A stretch of DNA of 64,000 bases, from the NCBI GenBank assembly GCA_003279115.1, contig QCBG01000004.1, forward strand, positions 1-64,000. Direction: 5' to 3'. The DNA is from Prochlorococcus sp. AG-347-E03. Lineage in GTDB: Bacteria; Cyanobacteriota; Cyanobacteriia; PCC-6307; Cyanobiaceae. Under the pieces are notes generated by a model, which was not told the origin of the DNA, did not search any database, and saw only the letters and a list, made by a program, of their open reading frames with translations. This document shows positions 40,696-49,731 of this stretch, in pieces. The position numbers and the translations under genes are program-made. Numbering within the stretch: the first letter of the stretch is position 1; the number at the start of each line of letters is the position of its first letter.

Positions 40696-41913
40696 TTAAT
40701 CACATTTTGGCGCATTTTGTTCAATCCATTGCTTTGCTGTATAAATAGCTTCATCAAAATTATTCAATCTTTTGTAAGCAAGCTCAATTGAAAGAAACTT
40801 TAAAAGCTTTCCTAAGATAGGCCCATCCTCTATGTTGAAATATTTTTTGATTAAATCACCATTAAGTAAATTGGAAGGATGAAATAATTTATCATCCTTG
40901 TCACGCCATCTATTTAGCCAAGCGATACGTAAATTCTGAGGTAAATAAAAAATAAAAGATGGAAGAAACATTTCTAAATCCTGATGTAATTCAAATCTAT
41001 CTAATTCACTTAACTCAGCGATATCTTTTTCCTTCAAAAAAAAGTGCCATTTTCGCATCAACTTAGTTTTAGAAATTTCAGATTTACTAAATTTAAGTTT
41101 TTCTAGAGATAATAAATCTAAAATTTGAGAAATAAAAAATAATGGTAAAAATTTCTCTTTTTCTTCCTGATTAAGTTCTGCATAATTAATTTTGTTTAAA
41201 TCCAAAAAAAAAGAATCTTTATATAAATTATCAGTAACAAATATATTTAATTTTTTTGTCAAACTCACAGCATCAAGCGCGTTTGTGCCATTTACTATTC
41301 TATGTATTTCATAATTAATCCTCTCTTTAGCAACAAGATCTAGTTTATCTTTATTTTTTTTTATAAAAGAAATTAAATTTGGATCAATTCTAAAATTCAA
41401 TTCAGAAACAAATCTAAAGCATCTTAATATTCGTAAAGGATCATTTAGTAAATTTACTTCTGAATACGTTCTAAGCAAAGAAATCTGTAGATCTTTTAAG
41501 CCATTTAATGGATCAAACAAACACTTTTTATCAAATAAAAAAGCAATTGAATTAATTGAAAAGTCTCTAGATCTTAAATCTCCTTTGATCGTTGATGAAA
41601 CCTGATTAGCAATATCAATACAAATATGGTTAAGGATAATTCTGACAACTTCTCTTTTTTTATCTAAGATTATAAACTTACATTCGATATTATCTGATAT
41701 CTCTTTACCAATTTCAATTGCATTTACAGGTACTACAATATCAACATCTACTTCTTCAGTTACTCTTCCTAAAATAGTATCCCTTATGTAACCACCAACC
41801 AAATATGAACCTTTAGGTAAAAAAGATAAAATAGAAGTCCAATTATGAATTTTTATACTTCTTTCTATTTCATCAATTATTAGTGTATGATCAGTGAGAA
41901 TGTTACTTTTCAT
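40696..41913 (-). CDS. cca: CCA tRNA nucleotidyltransferase / poly(A) polymerase family
   Basis: Class II nucleotidyltransferase, 405 aa. YLVGGYIRDTILGR (GG and RD, about residues 38-50) is followed by metal-binding Asp56 and Asp58 in EVDVDIVV, then DLRSRDFSINSIAF and RILRCFRFVSEL. The tRNA-Asn gene in this window lacks an encoded CCA end, so such an enzyme is needed. Cyanobacteria often split CC- and A-adding enzymes; whether this one does all three additions cannot be told. Confidence 0.92.
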   Translation of the reverse strand: MKSNILTDHTLIIDEIERSIKIHNWTSILSFLPKGSYLVGGYIRDTILGRVTEEVDVDIVVPVNAIEIGKEISDNIECKFIILDKKREVVRIILNHICIDIANQVSSTIKGDLRSRDFSINSIAFLFDKKCLFDPLNGLKDLQISLLRTYSEVNLLNDPLRILRCFRFVSELNFRIDPNLISFIKKNKDKLDLVAKERINYEIHRIVNGTNALDAVSLTKKLNIFVTDNLYKDSFFLDLNKINYAELNQEEKEKFLPLFFISQILDLLSLEKLKFSKSEISKTKLMRKWHFFLKEKDIAELSELDRFELHQDLEMFLPSFIFYLPQNLRIAWLNRWRDKDDKLFHPSNLLNGDLIKKYFNIEDGPILGKLLKFLSIELAYKRLNNFDEAIYTAKQWIEQNAPKCD

Positions 41914-41927
41914 TTTATTTTTTAATT

Positions 41928-42179
41928 ATGTGCATATGCATCAACTGTAAATGGGTTGATAGATGTATCACATATCATGATGTTGAAAACAATCATGATG
42001 TTGATAATATTTGTGACGTACCTGATTTTAAAGCAAAAAACCCATTCATTCATATCAATATAGTTAAAAATAATAATGGTGATTACAAAACTGATTGGGA
42101 TGTTCAATCTTGTGACAGTTTTACAAACGAATTTGGTAAATGGTCTAAATGTAATCCAGGACTGGAATTACCTGTTTAA
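41928..42179 (+). CDS. ycf34: Ycf34 iron-sulfur protein
   Basis: 83 aa opening MCICINCKWVDRC, with Cys at 2, 4, 7 and 13, plus DWDVQSCDSF later. This matches Ycf34, shared by cyanobacteria and red-lineage plastids. In Synechocystis Ycf34 carries an Fe-S cluster and affects phycobilisome and electron-transport gene expression. It is 9 bases upstream of tsaB and divergent from cca. Confidence 0.92.
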   Translation: MCICINCKWVDRCITYHDVENNHDVDNICDVPDFKAKNPFIHINIVKNNNGDYKTDWDVQSCDSFTNEFGKWSKCNPGLELPV

Positions 42180-42188
42180 AGGTAATAG

Positions 42189-42842
42189 ATGAAACCTGAT
42201 CACGAGCAAAGACAAAATTACAATACATTAGCAATTCACAGCACAGATAATTCTTTTGGCTTTGGGTATCGAAAAAACAATAACCTTGAAACTGACGAAT
42301 TTTTTATAAGGAAATTTGATAATGATTTTTGCAATAACTTAATTAATGATTTCAACAAATTTATTTCTAAAGAAAATTTAGAAAAAGTCAATAAAATATC
42401 TGTCAGCATAGGGCCAGCAAATTTTAATGCTTCGAGACTTATTGTAGTTTTAGCAAGAACCATCTCTCAACAAATAAATTGTCCTTTAAACGGTTTTAGT
42501 TCATTTGAAATAATGGCAAAAAGAATAGCATCAAACAATAATATCTTTATAAACAAAAAATCATTCTGGATTTACAAAAAATTAAAACGGAAGGGATTCA
42601 TTGCAGGTAAATATGAAATTAGTCATAACGAACCAAAAAGCGCTGATCTAGTTATTCGAGAAACCGTTTTACCCAAAGTTATTCAAGATTTTGAGAGAAA
42701 AGAACTTTTTTTTGAAGCTAATTATGAAGATAAATTAGATTTAAAAGAACTTTTAGATTTATCAAATAAAAATTTTTTAAATGCAAATGTAAATTCATGG
42801 AAAAAAGTTTTACCTCTTTACCCTATTTCTCCAATTAACTAA
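42189..42842 (+). CDS. tsaB: TsaB-like tRNA t6A biosynthesis protein
   Basis: 217 aa with an ASKHA-fold opening TLAIHSTDNSFGFGY. The usual GPGSFTGLR helix start is degenerate: IGPANFNASRLIVVLARTIS near residue 75. TsaB is a non-catalytic platform for TsaD in threonylcarbamoyladenosine formation, so loss of motif residues may be tolerated. Position after ycf34 and convergent with plsC. Moderately confident because the family is fast-evolving. Confidence 0.82.
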   Translation: MKPDHEQRQNYNTLAIHSTDNSFGFGYRKNNNLETDEFFIRKFDNDFCNNLINDFNKFISKENLEKVNKISVSIGPANFNASRLIVVLARTISQQINCPLNGFSSFEIMAKRIASNNNIFINKKSFWIYKKLKRKGFIAGKYEISHNEPKSADLVIRETVLPKVIQDFERKELFFEANYEDKLDLKELLDLSNKNFLNANVNSWKKVLPLYPISPIN

Positions 42843-42846
42843 ATTT

Positions 42847-43467
42847 TCATCCAATCAAATTATTAATGTTTTCTTGAAGTTGCAAAGTTACAGAATTTAG
42901 ATCATCTCTTGATGAACTTTTTGGAGGCAGAAGAGGTTTCCCAACTTTAATAACTATTTTTGAAAAAAAAGGAATACAGAATTTAAATCTTATAAGTCTG
43001 TGTGAATTAACTATTGAAACAGGTAATAGCAATTTTTGATTTTTAAAGGCTAATAATGCAGCGCCTTGTTTTGGTTTATTAACACGTCCATTTTTTTGAC
43101 GAGTGCCATCAATAAAAATTCCAATACAATTATCATTTGATAATTTATTACATGCTGTTTTAATTGTATTTTTATCAGCAATTCCCCTTTTTACAGGATA
43201 CGCACCACAAGCTCTAATAATAAAGCCAAGAAAAGGTATTTTAAAAAGCTCTGCCTTGGCCATAAAAGATATATTACGTCCAAGGGCATGGCCTAACAAA
43301 GGAGGATCGAGTAAAGAACCATGGTTAGAAACCATTATAAATGGTTCTTTTTGCGGAATATTATCTCTACCTATTAAATGACCTTTAAAGACAAATTTAT
43401 AAATAGGTAAAACAAATAGTTTGCTAACTAATTCATAGATTAATTTTTGAATAAAATCGTTTTTCAT
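42847..43467 (-). CDS. plsC: 1-acyl-glycerol-3-phosphate acyltransferase
   Basis: 206-aa acyltransferase making phosphatidic acid. The catalytic H49xxxxD54 is in SNHGSLLDPPLLG. The substrate-phosphate-binding motif, usually FPEGTR, is FIDGTRQKNGR here. It ends the plsX-fabH-fabD-plsC run, 5 bases after fabD, which supports a phospholipid role. Confidence 0.93.
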   Translation of the reverse strand: MKNDFIQKLIYELVSKLFVLPIYKFVFKGHLIGRDNIPQKEPFIMVSNHGSLLDPPLLGHALGRNISFMAKAELFKIPFLGFIIRACGAYPVKRGIADKNTIKTACNKLSNDNCIGIFIDGTRQKNGRVNKPKQGAALLAFKNQKLLLPVSIVNSHRLIRFKFCIPFFSKIVIKVGKPLLPPKSSSRDDLNSVTLQLQENINNLIG

Positions 43468-43472
43468 ACGAA

Positions 43473-44369
43473 TTAATAAGTTATTTGATCAGAAGATGAA
43501 ACTTGAGAAATTTTTACATCTCTCAAATGTCTTTTTCCTAAACCACTTAACACATTGGATGGACCTATTTCGACTATATGAAGATCGCTATCTTTTGCCA
43601 TTAAATCCATAGTTTCTCGCCACCTCACTCCATTACACATTTGTTTTTCTAATCGAATTTTAAGCACTTCTGGATCACTACAAAGCGAAGGTTCATAATT
43701 ACTTATGACTGGGCAAGAAGGATTGTTAAATTTAATTTGTTTTAAATACTCAGAAAATTTTGCTGAGGGTTCGTTCATAAATGGTGAATGAAATGCACCT
43801 GAAACATTTAATTTCAGGAATCTTTTACAAGAAATTTCTCTCGATAAATTATCTAATGCTTCACTAGTACCGGATAAAACAACTTGGGAAGAACTATTGT
43901 CATTGGCAACTACAACATCATCAATTTTCTTCACTAATAAATCAAGTTGATTTCTATCAAAACCAATTACAGCTGCCATAGATCCTTGCCCAGCATTGAC
44001 CATTAACTGAGATCTTTCTTTTATCAGTGATATACAATCTTCGAATGAAAAAACATCCGCACAATATAGTGCAGTAATTTCTCCTAAACTATGCCCAGCA
44101 ACATAAGTTGGTTTAAAACCATTACCCTTAAGGGCATCTAATAAAATCGATTCAACTAAAAAAAGACAAATTTGAGTATTACTTGTGTTATTTAAATCAT
44201 TAAGAGGATTTTTTGGTTCAGCATTTAACTCACAAATTTCAAATAAATTTCTCTCAAATATCTCAGAAGCATAAAGAAACCTCTCCTTTGTGTTTGGCAA
44301 ATTTTCAATTTGTTTTACCATTCCAAGTTTTTGCGAACCCTGTCCAGGGAATACCCATACAACTGTCAT
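43473..44369 (-). CDS. fabD: Malonyl-CoA:ACP transacylase
   Basis: Loads malonyl groups on ACP. Begins VWVFPGQGSQKLGM; nucleophile Ser94 is in AGHSLGEITA, and His is in SGAFHSPFM. Length 298 aa. Lies between fabH (18-base gap) and plsC on the minus strand. Confidence 0.97.
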   Translation of the reverse strand: MTVVWVFPGQGSQKLGMVKQIENLPNTKERFLYASEIFERNLFEICELNAEPKNPLNDLNNTSNTQICLFLVESILLDALKGNGFKPTYVAGHSLGEITALYCADVFSFEDCISLIKERSQLMVNAGQGSMAAVIGFDRNQLDLLVKKIDDVVVANDNSSSQVVLSGTSEALDNLSREISCKRFLKLNVSGAFHSPFMNEPSAKFSEYLKQIKFNNPSCPVISNYEPSLCSDPEVLKIRLEKQMCNGVRWRETMDLMAKDSDLHIVEIGPSNVLSGLGKRHLRDVKISQVSSSDQITY

Positions 44370-44387
44370 AAATTTCCTTTTTTGTTT

Positions 44388-45395
44388 TTAACCCCATTTA
44401 ATAAGGGCTGCACCCCAACTTAGCCCAGCACCAAAACCACTTGTGGCAATAATATCATTTTGTTTAATTCTATTATTTTTAATTGCCTCATCCATCATTA
44501 ATGGAATTGTTGCTGCTGAAGTATTACCATATTTTTCTAAATTGCTGAGTATTTTTTCTCTAGGAATTTTTAACCTATCTCCTACAGAATCCAATATTCT
44601 TTGATTAGCTTGGTGCAATACAAGCCAATCAACTTTATCAGAACTATAGTTAGTTTTCTTAAACAATTTTTCAAGAATTATTGGAACTTCTCTAACGGCA
44701 AATTTATAAACTTCCTGACCATTCATTTGAATTGAAGAAAAGCCTCCCCTTAAAAAATCAATGTTATCAATTATTGAATTCTTATCATTTTTTGATTGAA
44801 GGTTCAGAAAAGAACCCCTATCTCCATCCGTTCTCATATCAAATCCTAATAAATTATCATATTCGCTTGTAGCTTCAATTGCTAATGCACCCGCACCATC
44901 TCCAAAAAGAATGCAACTTCTTCTATCATTCCAATCAACAAAGCTCGATAATTGATCTGCTCCTATGACGATAGCCCTTTTAAAACTACGCCCTCTTAAA
45001 AATTGTGAGGCTGTAATTAAGGCGAATAAAAAACCACTACATGCTGCAGTTAAATCAAAAGCAACAGCATTATTAGCCCCCAATTTAGCTTGAATAGATG
45101 GCGCTGAACCAAATAAATCATGCGGTGTTGAAGTAGCTAAGACAATCAAATCAATCGTTTTAAGATCCCAATTAGCCATTTCAATCGCAGTTTGTGCTGC
45201 TTTATATCCCATCTCAGTGACATTATCTTCTGGGCTAGAAATTCTTCTCTCAGAAATGCCAGTTCTAGATTTTATCCATTCATCACTTGTATCTACCTTT
45301 TGACTAATTTTTTGATTGGTTAGTATTTGTTCAGGTACATAGCTTCCACTTCCTTTAAAAGAGACTCCAATCTGATTAAACTTTATTCCTTCCAA
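44388..45395 (-). CDS. fabH: Beta-ketoacyl-ACP synthase III
   Basis: Initiates fatty acid synthesis by condensing acetyl-CoA and malonyl-ACP. Catalytic Cys119 is in TAACSGFLFAL, His in LVLHQANQRI, and Asn in KYGNTSAATI. GTGIxxR appears as SRTGISERR. Length 335 aa. Second gene of the plsX-fabH-fabD-plsC unit, 53 bases after plsX. Confidence 0.97.
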   Translation of the reverse strand: MEGIKFNQIGVSFKGSGSYVPEQILTNQKISQKVDTSDEWIKSRTGISERRISSPEDNVTEMGYKAAQTAIEMANWDLKTIDLIVLATSTPHDLFGSAPSIQAKLGANNAVAFDLTAACSGFLFALITASQFLRGRSFKRAIVIGADQLSSFVDWNDRRSCILFGDGAGALAIEATSEYDNLLGFDMRTDGDRGSFLNLQSKNDKNSIIDNIDFLRGGFSSIQMNGQEVYKFAVREVPIILEKLFKKTNYSSDKVDWLVLHQANQRILDSVGDRLKIPREKILSNLEKYGNTSAATIPLMMDEAIKNNRIKQNDIIATSGFGAGLSWGAALIKWG

Positions 45396-45448
45396 AAGAG
45401 TTTTTTAATTACTTATATAAGTCAAACATAAATTCGTCGAAATATGTT

Positions 45449-46867
45449 TTATGAATTTAAAACTTGAAGCTTTTGAAGTTGATTTAAATTTTCCATCACG
45501 TTATGATTTACTGCTGAGTGAGCCAAGCGAAGAGCGCTAACAACTGATAAAGACTTACTGCTCCCATGGCCGATAACGCAAATACCGTTTACCCCAAGTA
45601 ATAAGGCACCACCATGTTCAGCATGATCTAACCTTTTCTTTATTCTGATTAGATTACTTTTTAAAAAAGCTGAGCCAACTTTTCCCCGCCTACCTCTTGG
45701 CAGCTCAGATCTTAGAATATCTAATAAAACACCTCCCACAGACTCAAGAAATTTTAATAATATATTTCCTGTAAACCCGTCACAGACTACTACATCGAAA
45801 CAACCAGAGAGTACATCTCGTCCTTCACAATTACCTCCAAAATCAAAATTTTTTTCACTAGATAGTAGTTCAAATGTTTTAAGAGATAAATCATTCCCTT
45901 TACATTCTTCTTCTCCAATATTTAAAAGACCAATTCTTGGTTTTTTTACTTGTAAAACATCTTTTGCATAAATATTACCTAGAAGTGCAAACTGATGAAG
46001 ATAAGAAGGTTTACAATCGGTATTTGCTCCAACATCTAAAACTAATACAGGACGAGTTTGATCCCTTGTAGGAAATAATGCACCGATAGCGGGTCTATCA
46101 ATTCCTTTCAATCTGCCAATTCTAAATATTGCAGAAGCCATCATTGCGCCCGAATTACCAGCCGAATAAACCGCTTGCGCTTTATTATTTCTTACTAAAT
46201 CCATCGCAACATTAATACTTGCATTTTTCCTTTTTCTTACTGCTGTAGCTTCTTCATTCATTTCTATAGGATCTCCACTATCAACTAATTCAAGACGATT
46301 ATTTTCTATTTCTTTTTCAAGTAATTCTACTAAACCAATTTTTTCTGCAGCATTTTTAACCTTTTCAATTTTACCAACAAACTTTATGTTTATCGGAAGT
46401 CTGCTTATCGCTTCAAGGCAACCTTCAAGTATTGGCCCAGGTGCATAATCCCCACCCATACCATCAACTGCAATCCAAATTCTATTAGTTTGGGAATCTT
46501 CTACCTTATCTAAAATATTATCGTTGTTTTGTAATCTTTTTAATGGGTCAAAAACTAAAGGCTGTAATGTATTTTTAGCTATTGAACTAGCATTTGAAAC
46601 TACACTGCTAGCAGTGTTTACAACAGACTCAGCGCTTGAAACTACATTACCCGCTACATTACCCGCTACATTACTCGCAACATTACTAGCTGTGCTCACA
46701 ACAGACCCAGCACCAGAAACTACATTACCCGCTACATTACTAGCAGTCACTGCAGAACTAGCAGCAGTATCGACAATTGAAGTAACAGCTGAGTTTCTTT
46801 TATACCAAATAACTAATCTTCTGATAGCTCTAGGCTTATTAATTTTATGTATATTATCTTTCCCCAT
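45449..46867 (-). CDS. plsX: Phosphate acyltransferase PlsX with a repetitive N-terminal extension
   Basis: Converts acyl-ACP to acyl-phosphate. The catalytic core starts near residue 128 (IWIAVDGMGGDYAPGP) and runs to the end with YSAGNSGAMMAS, LDVGANTDCKP, CDGFTGNILLK and HGGALLLGVNG; its 345 residues match normal PlsX. The first 127 residues are extra: a basic stretch (KPRAIRRLVIWYKRN) and then about 60 residues of Ala/Val/Asn/Ser/Gly with A-[SG]-N-V repeats, nearly free of charge. The start abuts the rpaB stop region. The extension looks like an amphipathic membrane-surface helix, which is inference. Confidence 0.93.
   Translation of the reverse strand: MGKDNIHKINKPRAIRRLVIWYKRNSAVTSIVDTAASSAVTASNVAGNVVSGAGSVVSTASNVASNVAGNVAGNVVSSAESVVNTASSVVSNASSIAKNTLQPLVFDPLKRLQNNDNILDKVEDSQTNRIWIAVDGMGGDYAPGPILEGCLEAISRLPINIKFVGKIEKVKNAAEKIGLVELLEKEIENNRLELVDSGDPIEMNEEATAVRKRKNASINVAMDLVRNNKAQAVYSAGNSGAMMASAIFRIGRLKGIDRPAIGALFPTRDQTRPVLVLDVGANTDCKPSYLHQFALLGNIYAKDVLQVKKPRIGLLNIGEEECKGNDLSLKTFELLSSEKNFDFGGNCEGRDVLSGCFDVVVCDGFTGNILLKFLESVGGVLLDILRSELPRGRRGKVGSAFLKSNLIRIKKRLDHAEHGGALLLGVNGICVIGHGSSKSLSVVSALRLAHSAVNHNVMENLNQLQKLQVLNS
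46643..46690. repeat. Four tandem 12-bp units inside plsX 5' region
   Basis: Units of 12 bases (tacattacccgc and variants) begin at 46643, 46655, 46667 and 46679; the first two are identical and the fourth differs at three positions. Two more units lie at 46721-46744. On the coding (minus) strand each unit encodes a four-residue A-[SG]-N-V step, so length changes stay in frame. This explains the shadow ORF seen on the plus strand here. Confidence 0.9.
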
Positions 46868-47614
46868 TTATTTCCCGTCAAAAGGTGCAATATCAACAAT
46901 CCTTTGGAAAAGATATCCTGTACCCCTTGCTGTCAAAATCAATTCAGGATTTGCTGGGTCAGCCTCCAGTTTTGATCTTAATCTTGATATGTGAACATCC
47001 ACTACTCTTGTATCAACATGTCTCTCTGGTGTATATCCCCAAACCTCTTTTAAAATCTCTCCTCTACTAAATGGCTCGCCTGACCTACTTACTAAAAGCT
47101 CTAACAGACTAAATTCCATTCCAGTTAATCTAATTCTCTCATCACTTTTAAAAACTTGTCTTCGATTTGTATCAATTTTTATATCAGTAACCAAAATTAA
47201 TCCTGAATTAGGCATTCCAGGAATTTGTTCTTTGTCAATTCTTCTTAGAACACACCTTATTCTAGCTTCTAATTCCTTGGGACTAAATGGTTTAACAACA
47301 TAATCATCGGCCCCTAATTCTAAACCTGTTATCCTGTCTGCAACATCTCCTAATGCGGTTAACATAACAATTGGAACATCGGAATCTTTCCTCAATTCTT
47401 GACAAACCCCATAACCATCTAGCTTTGGCATCATGACGTCAAGCACAACTAAATCAGGATCGTAATCTTTAAATAACTTTAGTGCTTCTTTACCATCACT
47501 TGCAGTTACAACTTTGTAGCCAATCATGGAGAGACGTGTCTCCAGAATTCTTCTAATACTTGCCTCATCATCTGCGACAAGTATAGTTTCTTTAGTTTGA
47601 CTAGATAGAGCCAT
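46868..47614 (-). CDS. rpaB: OmpR-type response regulator RpaB
   Basis: 248 aa. The receiver domain (about 10-125) has ADDE at 14-17, phospho-acceptor Asp59 in VVLDVMMPKLDG, and Lys in YVVKPFSPKE; the winged-helix DNA-binding domain covers about 148-243 (LTGMEFSLLELLVSRSGEPF, ending GTGYLFQRI). Sequence is the highly conserved RpaB (Ycf27) type, which controls high-light genes through HLR1 sites. Its stop abuts the plsX start, an order typical of picocyanobacteria. Divergent from radA. Confidence 0.95.
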   Translation of the reverse strand: MALSSQTKETILVADDEASIRRILETRLSMIGYKVVTASDGKEALKLFKDYDPDLVVLDVMMPKLDGYGVCQELRKDSDVPIVMLTALGDVADRITGLELGADDYVVKPFSPKELEARIRCVLRRIDKEQIPGMPNSGLILVTDIKIDTNRRQVFKSDERIRLTGMEFSLLELLVSRSGEPFSRGEILKEVWGYTPERHVDTRVVDVHISRLRSKLEADPANPELILTARGTGYLFQRIVDIAPFDGK

Positions 47615-47721
47615 TTGTTTCTATTAGCTAATCAGTAAGAGAATTTATTATTAACCTAATCTAACTTGTAGAGGGGCAATATCCCAAACATTTTACCCCC
47701 ATTACTTCATTAAGAAACTTA

Positions 47722-49083
47722 ATGTCTAGCAAATTATCGACTTTTATTTGTCAGAATTGCGGATCTGAAACTTCTCAATACTTTGGTAGATGCCTTAATT
47801 GCAACTCATGGAATTCGATTGTTGAAGAAATAAAAAGTAAGAGATCTAAATATCAAGAAATGAAAGATATAAAAAAAATTAAAAAATCTATACCATTTAA
47901 TGAGATTTCATCAAAAAAAATATCAAGATTTACAAGTGGTTTTGGGGAATTTGATCGAGTTCTTGGAGGTGGAATAGTACCTGGATCTGTTGTTTTACTT
48001 GGAGGAGAACCAGGTATAGGTAAAAGCACAATAGTTCTTCAAGCAGCAGGAAAAATATCTCTCAATGAAAAAGTTTTATACATAACCGCAGAAGAGTCTT
48101 TAGAACAAGTAAAAATTAGATGGGAAAGATTAAATCAAAAAAGTATTGATTTAAAAATTTTTGCAGAAACCAATTTATCCTTGATTATTGAAGAGATCAA
48201 AAATATAAATCCAAGTTTCGCAATTATTGATAGTATTCAAGCGATTCATAATCATGAGATGGAAAGTTCGCCAGGATCGGTTTCTCAAGTAAGAGCATGT
48301 TCTTCTGAATTGCAAAATCTAGCTAAAGATAACAATATTGCTCTTCTAATAATTGGTCATGTAACCAAAGATGGTGCTTTAGCTGGTCCTAAAACTTTAG
48401 AGCATTTAGTAGATACAGTAATAAACTTTGAGGGCGATAATATTTCCTCGCATAGATTACTAAGAAGTATAAAAAATCGGTTTGGATCGACCTTTGAAAT
48501 TGGAATTTTTGAAATGCTTGAGGAGGGATTAAAAGAGATAAAAAACCCAAGTTCAATTTTTACAAATAAAGAAAATATTTCAGGTGTAACAACTACGATT
48601 ACAAATGAAGGTACTCGACCATTAGCAGTTGATATACAAGCACTTGTAAATAAAACTTTCTACAGTAACCCAAGACGAACTACAACTGGGATTAGCATAA
48701 ATAGATTACATCAGATTTTAGCTGTTATTGAAAAACACGTGGGTATAAAATTATCGGAATTTGATTGTTACATAGCTACTGGTGGTGGTTTTGAGCTTAA
48801 TGACCCATCTTCTGACTTGGGTGTAGCTATATCAATTTTATCAAGTTTGAAAAATATACCTCCTATGGAAAGTAGCTCATTTATTGGAGAATTGGGTTTG
48901 AGTGGTCAAGTTAGAAAATCGAACAACCTTCGGACAAAGATAGAAGAAGCTATAAGACTAGGAATCAAAAATATCGTAGTGCCAAAATTAGAGGAGGAAC
49001 TAAATAAAAATTTTCAAAATTTAATTAATATTAAAGAGATTTCCAATATTAAAGAGGCAGTTGACTATTCTTTATCAGAGTAA
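47722..49083 (+). CDS. radA: DNA repair protein RadA
   Basis: RecA-like recombination factor driving branch migration. N-terminal zinc finger Cys10/13/24/27; Walker A GGEPGIGKST near residue 95; the RadA-specific KNRFGS motif; and a Lon-like C-terminal domain (ATGGGFELNDPSSDLG). Length 453 aa. Divergent from rpaB and convergent with ycf3. Confidence 0.96.
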   Translation: MSSKLSTFICQNCGSETSQYFGRCLNCNSWNSIVEEIKSKRSKYQEMKDIKKIKKSIPFNEISSKKISRFTSGFGEFDRVLGGGIVPGSVVLLGGEPGIGKSTIVLQAAGKISLNEKVLYITAEESLEQVKIRWERLNQKSIDLKIFAETNLSLIIEEIKNINPSFAIIDSIQAIHNHEMESSPGSVSQVRACSSELQNLAKDNNIALLIIGHVTKDGALAGPKTLEHLVDTVINFEGDNISSHRLLRSIKNRFGSTFEIGIFEMLEEGLKEIKNPSSIFTNKENISGVTTTITNEGTRPLAVDIQALVNKTFYSNPRRTTTGISINRLHQILAVIEKHVGIKLSEFDCYIATGGGFELNDPSSDLGVAISILSSLKNIPPMESSSFIGELGLSGQVRKSNNLRTKIEEAIRLGIKNIVVPKLEEELNKNFQNLINIKEISNIKEAVDYSLSE

Positions 49084-49089
49084 AAAATA

Positions 49090-49611
49090 TTAGAGATACA
49101 TATCTATTGAACTTCTTCCTGAGTTCTTCAACCAATTCTCAATATCTAGATACCCACCTGGATATAATCTCACTGCCTTAGACCAAACTTCAGCAGCTTT
49201 ATCAAACCAAATATCTCTCTGATCTAAATCACCATTTTGCTCAGCGTATCTTCCCCTTTTTTCATAAATTAAACCTATGTTTTTAAGGCATGAGGGCTGT
49301 TTGGGATTTTCAACTAATGCTTTTTCATAAGTTTCAATCGACAAATCCTCTTCACCATTACTCATATATATTATTGCCATATTTTTTAAAGTTTCCCCCC
49401 TATCAATTTTATTTTCTTCAAGCAATAAACTCTCTTTGTAATACTCTAATGCTTCAGAATAATCCCCATTATTTTGTGCAGCTAAGCCGTCTCTATAATA
49501 GATATATGCCTTTTTTTCTTTCTCTGCAATAGGCATAATTTTTACTATGGATTCAGCAATTACAGTAAAGGCTTTATCAATGAAATTGTCTCTGTTTTGA
49601 TTACTAGGCAC
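49090..49611 (-). CDS. ycf3: Photosystem I assembly protein Ycf3
   Basis: 173-aa TPR protein assisting PSI subunit assembly at the thylakoid. Three TPR units are visible: [40 protein letters not shown], and [20 protein letters not shown] (each in part). The N-terminal [19 protein letters not shown] is typical of the family. Convergent with radA. Confidence 0.96.
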   Translation of the reverse strand: MPSNQNRDNFIDKAFTVIAESIVKIMPIAEKEKKAYIYYRDGLAAQNNGDYSEALEYYKESLLLEENKIDRGETLKNMAIIYMSNGEEDLSIETYEKALVENPKQPSCLKNIGLIYEKRGRYAEQNGDLDQRDIWFDKAAEVWSKAVRLYPGGYLDIENWLKNSGRSSIDMYL

Positions 49612-49731
49612 TGCTCTAAATCTATTGAGTTAATATAGTAATTTAAAAAATAACTATTTAAAAAGTCTATAACATTTATTATTATAGTTAAAAATAAGTT
49701 CAAGCATTAATTTGCTTCTATAACTGAAAAT

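Noticed and set aside
41922..42107. Minus-strand 61-codon ORF opposite ycf34
   Set aside because: Fully antisense to a recognised gene with conserved Cys positions.
46524..46994. Plus-strand ORF of 156 codons rich in Thr/Ala/Leu repeats
   Set aside because: It is the complement of the tandem 12-bp repeats coding the PlsX extension and part of rpaB; repeats keep the opposite frame open by chance.
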